Positions 4,324 through 10,075 of a stretch of DNA of 10,075 nt are shown piece after piece. This DNA comes from CAYIEP01 sp964362515 (GTDB taxonomy: Bacteria > Patescibacteriota > Minisyncoccia > UBA6257 > UBA9933), in assembly GCA_964362515.1 (NCBI GenBank), contig CAYIEP010000016.1, positions 1 through 10,075 of the forward strand. Reading direction: 5' to 3'. The notes beneath the pieces are model-generated. The model saw only the letters and a program-made list of their open reading frames with translations. It had not been told where the DNA came from and ran no database searches. Within the stretch, counting starts at the first letter, position 1. The number at the start of each line of letters is the position of its first letter. A program made the position numbers and the translations under genes.

Positions 4324-5925
4324 ATGCTCAAAGAAAAAATAAAAAGATTAATTGAAAAAAACGCCGCTCGCATGGAAAATTTTGATGTTTTTGTTCCGGA
4401 GAAAGAAGCCTTCGGCCATTACTTCACGAACGCCGCCATAAAATTTTCCAAAATAATAAATAAAAATCCCGTGGAATTCGCCGAGGAGCTGGCAAAAAGA
4501 ATTAAAATCAACGAACCGGATTTTTTTGAAAAAATCGAAGTTCTCCCGCCCGGATTTATGAATTTTTGGCTTTCGCCGAAAGTTTTTCAAAATGAATTGA
4601 AAGAAATTTTAAAGAAGAAAAGTAATTACGGCAAACCCGTTCGGCAATCCAAAGATAAAAAAATCCAGATAGAATTCGTTTCCGCCAATCCAACCGGGCC
4701 CCTGACTCTGGCCAACGGTCGAGGAGGATTTTTCGGCGATGTTTTAGCGAATATTCTGGAATTTTGCGGATATAAAGTTGAACGAGAATATTACGTTAAC
4801 GATACCGGCAATCAAATTATCACTTTGGGAAAATCTTTATCAACGGCTGCCGGTTTAATTCCTTGGGAAGAAAATTTTTACCAAGGAGACTATATAAAAG
4901 ATTGGGCCAAGAAAAATTCTGTATTGATTAAAAAATATAAAAATAATTATTTGAAAATCGGCCAATCGGCGGCCAAAGATTTTCTTGCGTCAATTAAAAA
5001 AACTTTGATAAAAGATTCAAAAATTCGCTTTGACCGTTTTACTTCGGAAAACCGCCATATTCATAAAAAGAATTTTACGAAAAAGGCGTTGGCAATTTTT
5101 GAAAAATCAAAACTAACCTATAAAAAAGACGGCGCTTTGTGGCTGAAAACAACGCAATTCGGCGACGACAAAGACAGAGTTCTTATAACTAGCGATGGGT
5201 TTCCGACTTATTTTTTAGCCGACGCCGGCCACTATTTGGAAACAAAAAAACGAGGATTTAATCATAAAATTAATATTATGGGGCCCGACCATTATGGTTA
5301 TGTAAAAAGAATTCAGGCAACGGCCAAGATTATGGGATTTAAAAACAGTGAAATTATAATCACTCAAGCCGTCCGTCTGATAAGAAAGGGGCAAGTATTA
5401 AAAATGTCAAAACGGAAAGGCGAGTTCGTCGCTTTTGGCGACCTTGTCTCTGAAATCGGCGCCGATGTCGCGAGATTTTTCTTTTTAACGCATTCGCCGG
5501 AAACCCATATGGATTTTAATTTGGATTTGGCAAAAGAAAGGTCAATGAAAAATCCCGTTTATTACGCCCAATACGCGGCGGTTCGATGTCAAGGAATTAT
5601 TAAAAAGGCGGGGAGACAAACTACGAAACATAAATCGCAAATTAATCTAAATTTATTAAACACCAAGGAAGATATACATTTGATTAAAACATTGGCGCGA
5701 TTTCCGGAAACAGTTGAGGAAACTGTTAGGAAATTAAGCCCGCAGACCCTAGTCCATTACAGCTTTGAGTTGGCAAGAGAATTTCATAATTTTTATGAAA
5801 AAGAGAAAGTCGTCGGAGAAGAAAAAAATCTGGCATCGGCTCGCCTGGCTTTGATTACCGCGACGCTGATAATTTTTAAAAATATTTTCTCGCTTCTCGG
5901 TATAAGCTTGCCCCGTAAAATGTAA
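4324..5925 (+). CDS. argS: Arginine--tRNA ligase
   Basis: Class I synthetase charging tRNA-Arg. The 533-residue protein has the N-terminal ArgRS domain (about 1-90), a Rossmann core with SANPTGPL (120-127), FPTYFLADAGHY, and KMSKR (360-364), then a DALR-type anticodon domain beginning around NPVYYAQYAAVR. It ends near the usual family terminus (LLGISLPRKM). The HIGH-motif position, usually HVGH after PTGPL, reads TLAN (128-131), so both histidines are absent. The ATG at 4324 is preferred over an upstream in-frame TTG at 4291 because MLKEKIKRLIEK is the normal family start. No Shine-Dalgarno site is present. The last codons lie within a hairpin that may serve transcript termination or stability. 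Confidence 0.96.
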   Translation: MLKEKIKRLIEKNAARMENFDVFVPEKEAFGHYFTNAAIKFSKIINKNPVEFAEELAKRIKINEPDFFEKIEVLPPGFMNFWLSPKVFQNELKEILKKKSNYGKPVRQSKDKKIQIEFVSANPTGPLTLANGRGGFFGDVLANILEFCGYKVEREYYVNDTGNQIITLGKSLSTAAGLIPWEENFYQGDYIKDWAKKNSVLIKKYKNNYLKIGQSAAKDFLASIKKTLIKDSKIRFDRFTSENRHIHKKNFTKKALAIFEKSKLTYKKDGALWLKTTQFGDDKDRVLITSDGFPTYFLADAGHYLETKKRGFNHKINIMGPDHYGYVKRIQATAKIMGFKNSEIIITQAVRLIRKGQVLKMSKRKGEFVAFGDLVSEIGADVARFFFLTHSPETHMDFNLDLAKERSMKNPVYYAQYAAVRCQGIIKKAGRQTTKHKSQINLNLLNTKEDIHLIKTLARFPETVEETVRKLSPQTLVHYSFELAREFHNFYEKEKVVGEEKNLASARLALITATLIIFKNIFSLLGISLPRKM

Positions 5926-5941
5926 AGCATTTTTTCGGGGC
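5910..5941. terminator. Hairpin overlapping the argS stop codon
   Basis: GCCCCG (5910-5915) pairs with CGGGGC (5936-5941), and AAAATG (5917-5922) pairs with CATTTT (5928-5933), with small internal mismatches and loop TAAAG. It lacks a U-tract directly after it, so it is not a textbook intrinsic terminator on the plus strand. It may instead be another dispersed palindrome that shares the CCCCGT start. Confidence 0.45.
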
Positions 5942-6048
5942 TTGCCTAAAAAAATGTAAAGAAGAGAAATCATTAAAAATAAGATATCCACAAAAATGGT
6001 AGGTTAAATATTGATATTCGTTAAAAAGCGTTGTAAGGTTAAAAAGGC

Positions 6049-6066
6049 CGGGCATAAAAATGCCCG
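6049..6066. repeat. Hairpin upstream of the unrecognised 6104 gene
   Basis: CGGGCAT (6049-6055) and ATGCCCG (6060-6066) form a perfect 7-bp stem with an AAAA loop. TAAAAT at 6071-6076 follows, so the dyad would sit in the -35 region of a promoter there. Read on the minus strand it is followed by GCC and a T-run, so a weak minus-strand terminator is an alternative. The rest of 5942-6093 shows nothing I can name. Confidence 0.5.
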
Positions 6067-6093
6067 AATTTAAAATATATCTATTTTGATTTT

Positions 6094-6100
6094 GGAGGAG
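6094..6100 (+). promoter_or_regulatory. Strong Shine-Dalgarno site GGAGGAG
   Basis: GGAGG ends 5 nt before the ATG at 6104. It is the only clear Shine-Dalgarno site in the window, and it decides the start in favour of 6104 over an in-frame ATG at 6086, which lies upstream of it. Confidence 0.85.
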
Positions 6101-6103
6101 ACT

Positions 6104-6526
6104 ATGAACACGAAAGAAAAGGCCAATTCCCCCGTTCCCGTTCCAGTCCCAATCTGGTACGGATTTACGGCTTTGAAAAAACAAGAAAAGTTCGTAATGG
6201 GGATTCAGGAAGCGAAACTCTTCCTGGTAAAATTAAGCATAGGGAATATTCCCGGTGGTATTCCGGGGATAAAATGCAAAAAATTAGAAAGACTGGCAAG
6301 AAAGATGGAAAGGGATTCCATTAAGGAGGTCAAGGGGCTGATTATCGCCCAGAATCGTTCAGGGTGGTTTCAGGTCGCAATCAAGAATTGGGAAGATGGT
6401 CAGTATGACATCTTGCTGATTCATGATCGGTGCCTGAAAATGGTAACCGACGAAAAAGTCATTGAGTTCGCGACCTACTGCGAACTTGGAAAAGGGTATT
6501 TTCCGCCGCAACCAAGCGCGGCGTAA
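6104..6526 (+). CDS. Unrecognised 140-residue protein
   Basis: I do not recognise this family. The 140-residue product has a short Pro-Val run at 10-16 (PVPVPVP), an aromatic start to the folded part (IWYGF, 17-21), an IPGGIPGIK turn near 50, a charged helix-like segment (KLERLARKMERDS), and alternating hydrophobic stretches that suggest beta strands (GLIIAQNR, WFQVAIKNW, YDILLIHDR). It ends YFPPQPSAA. There is no signal peptide, membrane segment or cysteine motif. The start is fixed by the GGAGGAG site. It forms its own unit, with a gap and hairpin before it and a clean terminator after it. Mixed AAG/AAA lysine codons and the strong ribosome-binding site differ from the neighbours, so it may be lineage-specific, acquired or highly expressed. 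Confidence 0.8.
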   Translation: MNTKEKANSPVPVPVPIWYGFTALKKQEKFVMGIQEAKLFLVKLSIGNIPGGIPGIKCKKLERLARKMERDSIKEVKGLIIAQNRSGWFQVAIKNWEDGQYDILLIHDRCLKMVTDEKVIEFATYCELGKGYFPPQPSAA

Positions 6527-6551
6527 CCGCCAATAACCTCCAATTAAAACT

Positions 6552-6583
6552 AACCCGCCAATAATAATAATAAGGCGGGTTTT
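6552..6583 (+). terminator. Intrinsic terminator
   Basis: AACCCGCC (6552-6559) pairs with GGCGGGTT (6574-6581), with an A/T-rich loop of ATAATAAT repeats, followed by a short T-run to 6583. It lies 25 nt after the stop of the 6104 gene and separates it from ileS. Confidence 0.85.
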
Positions 6584-6602
6584 AAATTTGTCTTTTTTGC
6601 GA

Positions 6603-6608
6603 TATTAT
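6603..6608 (+). promoter_or_regulatory. Candidate -10 element of ileS (TATTAT)
   Basis: TATTAT lies just after the terminator and ends 7 nt before the ileS ATG. This places transcription start at or next to the start codon. No -35 match and no Shine-Dalgarno site are visible. Confidence 0.45.
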
Positions 6609-6615
6609 TTAAAAA

Positions 6616-9600
6616 ATGCTTAATGGGAAAAATTTTCAATCGCCGAAAGAATCCGAAGAAGCAGTTCTAAAATTTTGGCGGGAAAATAAAATTTTTGAAA
6701 AATCGGTGAATAAGAAATCCAAGCGCGGCGATTTTTCTTTTTACGACGGTCCGCCGTTTGCCACCGGCCTACCTCATTATGGCCATATTCTGGCCAGCGT
6801 TATAAAAGACGCCATCCCGAGATATCAAACAATGAAAGGTTTTCGGGTAAAAAGAAGGTGGGGCTGGGATTGCCACGGCTTGCCGGTTGAATATGAATTG
6901 GAAAAAGAGCTTAATTTAAAAACTAAAAAGGACATTGAAAATTTCGGCGTTAAAAATTTCAACGAACGCGCCAAATCGTTTGTCTTAAAATACACGGACG
7001 AATGGAAAAGGATTATCCCGAGAATCGGTCGCTGGGCGGACATGGAAAACGACTATAAAACAATGGATTGGCATTACACCGAATCTATTTGGTGGGTATT
7101 CAAAAAACTTTATGACAAAAATCTTATTTATGAAGGCTATAAATCAATGCATATTTGCCCGCGTTGCGAAACAACGCTGGCCAATTTTGAAGTATCGCAA
7201 GGATATAAAGAAATTACCGATATATCAATAACCGCCAAGTTCAAGCTTGCCGAAGAAAAAAACACATTTGTTCTCGCTTGGACAACAACGCCCTGGACGC
7301 TCCCGGGGAACGCGGCTTTGGCAATAAATCCGAAGATAAATTACGCGAAAATAAAATCCGAAAACGGAGAAATTTATATATTGGCGAAAAATAGGATTGA
7401 ATCGCTCGCGCCGAACCAAAAAGTTTTAGAGATATTCAGCGGTAAAAAATTAATCGGAAAAAAATACGAACCGCTCTTTAAATACTACTTGGATGACAAA
7501 AATCTTAAAAACAAAGAAAACGGCTGGAAAATTTATCCGGCGGATTTCGTAACTATTGACGAAGGAACCGGCGTTGTTCATATCGCTCCCGCTTTCGGAG
7601 AAGACGACATGAATCTTAGCCAAAAGCATAATCTTCCGTTTATTCAGCATGTTTCAATGAACGGGAAATTTAAAAAAGAAGTTAAAAATTTTGCCGGATT
7701 TAATGTTAAGCCGAGAGAAAATCCCCAATCAACCGATATTGAAATTATTAAATGGTTAAGCGCCAATAATAAACTTTTCAGCAAGCAAAAAATTATTCAT
7801 TCTTATCCTCATTGCTGGCGTTGCGACACGCCGCTTTTAAATTACGCGGCCAATTCCTGGTTTGTAAGAGTTGCGGCAATAAAAGATAAAATTATTAAAA
7901 ATAATAAAAAAATAAAATGGATTCCCGCCCATATCAAAACTGGGAGATTCGGCAAAATCATTGAAACCGCTCCGGATTGGGGAATATCGCGTTCAAGATT
8001 TTGGGGCGCTCCATTGCCGGTTTGGAAATGCGAATCGTGCGAAAAACAAATGGTCATAGGCTCCGTGGAAGAAATAAAAAACAATTCCCAAAAATCGCGG
8101 AATAATTATTTTATAATGAGGCACGGAGAAGCGGAAAGCAACGTAAAAAACGAAGTAAGTTCTGACTTAAAATTAAACACGAAAAACCATCTTACTAAAA
8201 ACGGCGTTTCGCAAGTCAAAAAATCGGCAAAAAAACTTAAAAAAATAGATGCTGTCTTTTCTTCCGATTTCGAAAGAACTAAAGAAACGGCGAACATAAT
8301 AGCCAAAGAAATAGGATATAAGAAGAAAATAATTTTTGACAAAAGACTAAGAGAAATAAATGCCGGAATATTTAATGGCGGCCTGGCAAAAGAATATCGC
8401 GGATTTTTCCGTTCAACGGAAGAAAGGTTTTATAAAGCTCCGCCGAAAGGAGAAAGTTTGAATGATTTAAAAAAAAGAATCTCGGAATTTTTGTACGAAA
8501 TAGATAAAAAATATTCCGGCAAAAACATTCTTATTATAAGCCACGACGACCCTATCTTCTGCCTTTTTGCTTCAGCCAAGGGAACGACCCCGAAAGAAGC
8601 CGCCGAAATGAAAACTAAAAATGATTTTATAAAAACCGGAGAAGTTATGAAGCTTGATTTTATTCCCTTGCCGCACAATTCCAATTACGAACTGGACCTT
8701 CACAGGCCGTATATAGACGAAATAAAACTTATATGCGATTGCGGGAAAAAAACGGAAAGAATAAAAGATGTCTTTGATTGCTGGTTTGAATCCGGTTCTA
8801 TGCCTTATGCTCAAATTCATTATCCGTTTGAAAATAAAAATGATTTTAATAAAAATTTTCCCGCTCAATTTATTGCCGAAGGACTGGACCAAACAAGAGG
8901 ATGGTTTTATTCGCTCTTGGTTTTATCAACGGCGCTTTTTAATAAGCCCGCCTATAAAAATGTAATCGTTAACGGAACAATCTTGGCGGAAAACGGAGAA
9001 AAAATAAGCAAACGTCTGAAAAACTACTCCGACCCGATGGAAATGGTGGATAAATACGGAGCGGACAGCATCCGTTATTATCTTTTGTCTTCGCCGGTTG
9101 TCAGAGCCGAAGACCTGAATTTTTCCGAACAAGGCGTTGATGAAATTTATAAAAAAGTCGTTTCAAGATTATGGAATGTCTATAAATTTTACGAACTGTA
9201 CTCCGGTGAAACAAAAATAAAAAATAAAAAACTAAAAACCGAAAATGTTTTAGATATATGGGTTACGGAAAGATTAGAAGTATTAAAAAAAGATGTTTCC
9301 TTGGCAATGGACGCTTATGAACTCGACAAGGCTTTAAGGCCCATAACCGAATTTATAGAAGATTTATCTACTTGGTATATAAGGCGCTCAAGAGAAAGGT
9401 TTAAATCAGAGGACAAAAAAGACAAACAAAACGCGATTAATACGACCGGTTTCATATTAACCGAACTTTCAAAAATAATGGCGCCGTTTACTCCTTTTAT
9501 ATCAGAACTTATTTATAAATCGTTGAATAATAAAGAATCCGTTCATCTGGAAAATTGGCCAATCGCCATCGCTCAAAATCAAAAATCAAAAATCAAAAAT

Positions 9601-10075
9601 CAAAAATTATTAGAGGGCATGAAAGAAGTCAGAAGGATTACTTCGTTGGCGTTAGAGGCGAGACAAAAAGCCGGAATTAAAATAAGACAACCATTACAAA
9701 GGTTAAAAGTTAAATCCGCCGGCTGGCGGATAAAGTTAAAAGTTGACAAAGAATTATTGGGAGTCTTGGCGGACGAAATTAACGTTAAAGAAATAATCTT
9801 TAACGAAAAAATAAATCCGCCGGACGGCGGAGAAATTGAACTGGATACAACGATTACTCCGCAATTGAAAGAAGAAGGAATAACAAGAGATATTATAAGA
9901 ATGGTTCAGGGGCTAAGGAAAGAAGCCGGATATATTTATAAAGACAAAATCCATTTATGGATTCTGCTTCCGGAAGAACGCGAAAAAGCGGTTCTTCATA
10001 ATATTGAGTATTTCAAAAAAGAAATAAACGCCGACGATATTGAATTCAAAAAATCCGACAAATTTGAGGCTGAAA
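6616..10075 (+). CDS. ileS: Isoleucine--tRNA ligase with inserted histidine-phosphatase domain (3' end outside window)
   Basis: Class I synthetase charging tRNA-Ile, of the eukaryote/archaeal-like type judging from PPFATGLPHYGH (HIGH motif His54-His57) and GWDCHGLPVE. The CP1 editing domain shows WTTTPWTLPGN (from 222) and GTGVVHIAPAFGEDD (317-331). Cysteine pairs CPRC, CWRC, CESC and CDC may bind zinc. WFESG and KISKR (796-800, for KMSKS) follow, then the anticodon-binding helices. Between VIGSVEE and ELDLHRPYIDE lies a complete histidine-phosphatase domain of about 200 residues (see 8092-8688). The C-terminal part also carries a TCAAAAA tandem repeat and two palindromes. About 1153 codons are present without a stop; the family is normally about 1000-1050 aa, so only a short C-terminal piece should be missing. 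The type is often linked to mupirocin resistance, which is not tested here. Confidence 0.96.
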   Translation, partial: MLNGKNFQSPKESEEAVLKFWRENKIFEKSVNKKSKRGDFSFYDGPPFATGLPHYGHILASVIKDAIPRYQTMKGFRVKRRWGWDCHGLPVEYELEKELNLKTKKDIENFGVKNFNERAKSFVLKYTDEWKRIIPRIGRWADMENDYKTMDWHYTESIWWVFKKLYDKNLIYEGYKSMHICPRCETTLANFEVSQGYKEITDISITAKFKLAEEKNTFVLAWTTTPWTLPGNAALAINPKINYAKIKSENGEIYILAKNRIESLAPNQKVLEIFSGKKLIGKKYEPLFKYYLDDKNLKNKENGWKIYPADFVTIDEGTGVVHIAPAFGEDDMNLSQKHNLPFIQHVSMNGKFKKEVKNFAGFNVKPRENPQSTDIEIIKWLSANNKLFSKQKIIHSYPHCWRCDTPLLNYAANSWFVRVAAIKDKIIKNNKKIKWIPAHIKTGRFGKIIETAPDWGISRSRFWGAPLPVWKCESCEKQMVIGSVEEIKNNSQKSRNNYFIMRHGEAESNVKNEVSSDLKLNTKNHLTKNGVSQVKKSAKKLKKIDAVFSSDFERTKETANIIAKEIGYKKKIIFDKRLREINAGIFNGGLAKEYRGFFRSTEERFYKAPPKGESLNDLKKRISEFLYEIDKKYSGKNILIISHDDPIFCLFASAKGTTPKEAAEMKTKNDFIKTGEVMKLDFIPLPHNSNYELDLHRPYIDEIKLICDCGKKTERIKDVFDCWFESGSMPYAQIHYPFENKNDFNKNFPAQFIAEGLDQTRGWFYSLLVLSTALFNKPAYKNVIVNGTILAENGEKISKRLKNYSDPMEMVDKYGADSIRYYLLSSPVVRAEDLNFSEQGVDEIYKKVVSRLWNVYKFYELYSGETKIKNKKLKTENVLDIWVTERLEVLKKDVSLAMDAYELDKALRPITEFIEDLSTWYIRRSRERFKSEDKKDKQNAINTTGFILTELSKIMAPFTPFISELIYKSLNNKESVHLENWPIAIAQNQKSKIKNQKLLEGMKEVRRITSLALEARQKAGIKIRQPLQRLKVKSAGWRIKLKVDKELLGVLADEINVKEIIFNEKINPPDGGEIELDTTITPQLKEEGITRDIIRMVQGLRKEAGYIYKDKIHLWILLPEEREKAVLHNIEYFKKEINADDIEFKKSDKFEAE
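8092..8688 (+). other. Histidine phosphatase (phosphoglycerate-mutase-like) domain inside IleRS
   Basis: This insert of about 199 residues within the ileS frame shows the full branch-1 histidine-phosphatase pattern: MRHGEAESN (phospho-acceptor His503 after Arg502), SSDFERTKETA (Arg554), LREINAGIF (Glu580) and ILIISHDD (His643). These enzymes transfer phosphate through the first histidine. The flanking blocks VIGSVEE and DLHRPYIDEI are adjacent or nearly so in ordinary IleRS, so the domain is nested between parts of the catalytic region rather than attached at an end. Boundaries are approximate. The substrate is unknown; the catalytic set looks intact, so activity is plausible. Confidence 0.9.
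9573..9606. repeat. TCAAAAA tandem repeat inside ileS
   Basis: Nearly five copies of the heptamer TCAAAAA (the first lacks one A) run through the coding frame and encode a Lys/Gln/Asn stretch (NQKSKIKNQK) in the anticodon-binding region, between LENWP and the helix LLEGMKEVRR. A one-copy change would shift the frame; three copies would add seven residues. Confidence 0.85.
9706..9740. repeat. TCCGCCGGCTGGCGGA palindrome (copy 2) flanked by 9-bp direct repeats
   Basis: The 16-bp palindrome at 9715-9730 is identical to that in polX (1108-1123) and is also read as SAGWR. AAAGTTAAA lies on the left at 9706-9714 and again on the right at 9732-9740, one base after the palindrome. This echoes in the protein as LKVK and LKVD on the two sides. 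It looks like an insertion with target duplication, or a local duplication. Confidence 0.8.
9816..9831. repeat. Palindrome variant TCCGCCGGACGGCGGA (copy 3)
   Basis: Arms TCCGCC/GGCGGA match copies 1 and 2, with the centre GGAC replacing GGCT. It is read in a different phase, as Asn-Pro-Pro-Asp-Gly-Gly-Glu, within the C-terminal part of IleRS, 85 bp after copy 2. Confidence 0.7.

Noticed and set aside
6049..6066. Plus-strand intrinsic terminator for argS
   Set aside because: It lies more than 120 bp after argS and is not followed by a T-run on that strand; a promoter-region dyad or a minus-strand terminator is more likely.
6086..6103. ATG at 6086 as the start of the unrecognised gene
   Set aside because: The strong GGAGGAG site lies downstream of this ATG and is correctly spaced for the ATG at 6104.
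8092..8688. Phosphatase region as a separate gene or a sequencing chimera
   Set aside because: The frame is continuous on both sides and the interrupted IleRS blocks resume exactly in phase, with similar base composition.
7842..8892. Several minus-strand open frames opposite ileS
   Set aside because: All lie opposite clear IleRS or phosphatase motifs and show no domain pattern or start signals.
9573..9606. TCAAAAA repeats as a CRISPR array
   Set aside because: The units are 7 bp tandem copies without spacers and lie inside a coding frame.

Overview
The window reads like a piece of a Candidate Phyla Radiation (Patescibacteria) genome, most likely Parcubacteria-like. The support is AT-rich, lysine-heavy coding, tightly packed or overlapping genes, several starts without a Shine-Dalgarno site, a small GIY-YIG nuclease gene inside a ribosomal operon, and short palindromic elements read in frame inside housekeeping genes. 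This placement is inferred from style and gene content; no search was run.

Layout. Positions 1-1626 (+) carry the C-terminal part of a PolX-type DNA polymerase with a PHP domain. A NUDIX hydrolase follows after 3 nt (1630-2100, +). Its 3' end overlaps, tail to tail, a long minus-strand block that runs in transcription order smpB (4229-3795), ssrA/tmRNA (3779-3432), infC (about 3381-2893), a GIY-YIG gene (2867-2610), rpmI/L35 (2600-2430) and rplT/L20 (2437-2093). This puts trans-translation next to the classic IF3-L35-L20 operon. The GIY-YIG gene sits between infC and rpmI and is bounded by a perfect 20-bp inverted repeat. argS (4324-5925, +) diverges from smpB across a dyad-containing promoter region. 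After it come a short unrecognised protein on its own transcription unit (6104-6526, +, with the only strong Shine-Dalgarno site seen here and a clear terminator) and ileS (6616 to beyond the window end, +).

Main points. (1) IleRS contains a complete histidine-phosphatase (phosphoglycerate-mutase-like) domain of about 200 residues, inserted in frame in its catalytic region, with its catalytic residues apparently intact. (2) The GIY-YIG gene looks like an inverted-repeat-bounded cassette, and its repeat can pair over the rpmI ribosome-binding region. (3) At least two palindrome families, plus other repeat-like segments, are translated as extra residues inside PolX and IleRS, similar in concept to Rickettsia palindromic elements. 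(4) Four genes (smpB, argS, ileS, infC) have a -10-like hexamer ending 7-8 nt before the start codon and no Shine-Dalgarno site, which suggests leaderless mRNAs; infC appears to start at a non-AUG (AUA) codon. (5) ArgRS and the PolX PHP domain each lack histidines that are normally conserved.

Together the genes serve translation (two tRNA synthetases, IF3, L35, L20), ribosome rescue (SmpB, tmRNA), and DNA repair or nucleotide housekeeping (PolX, NUDIX). No stretch longer than 300 bases lacks a gene; the largest gap is 5926-6103, which holds two hairpins and a probable promoter.
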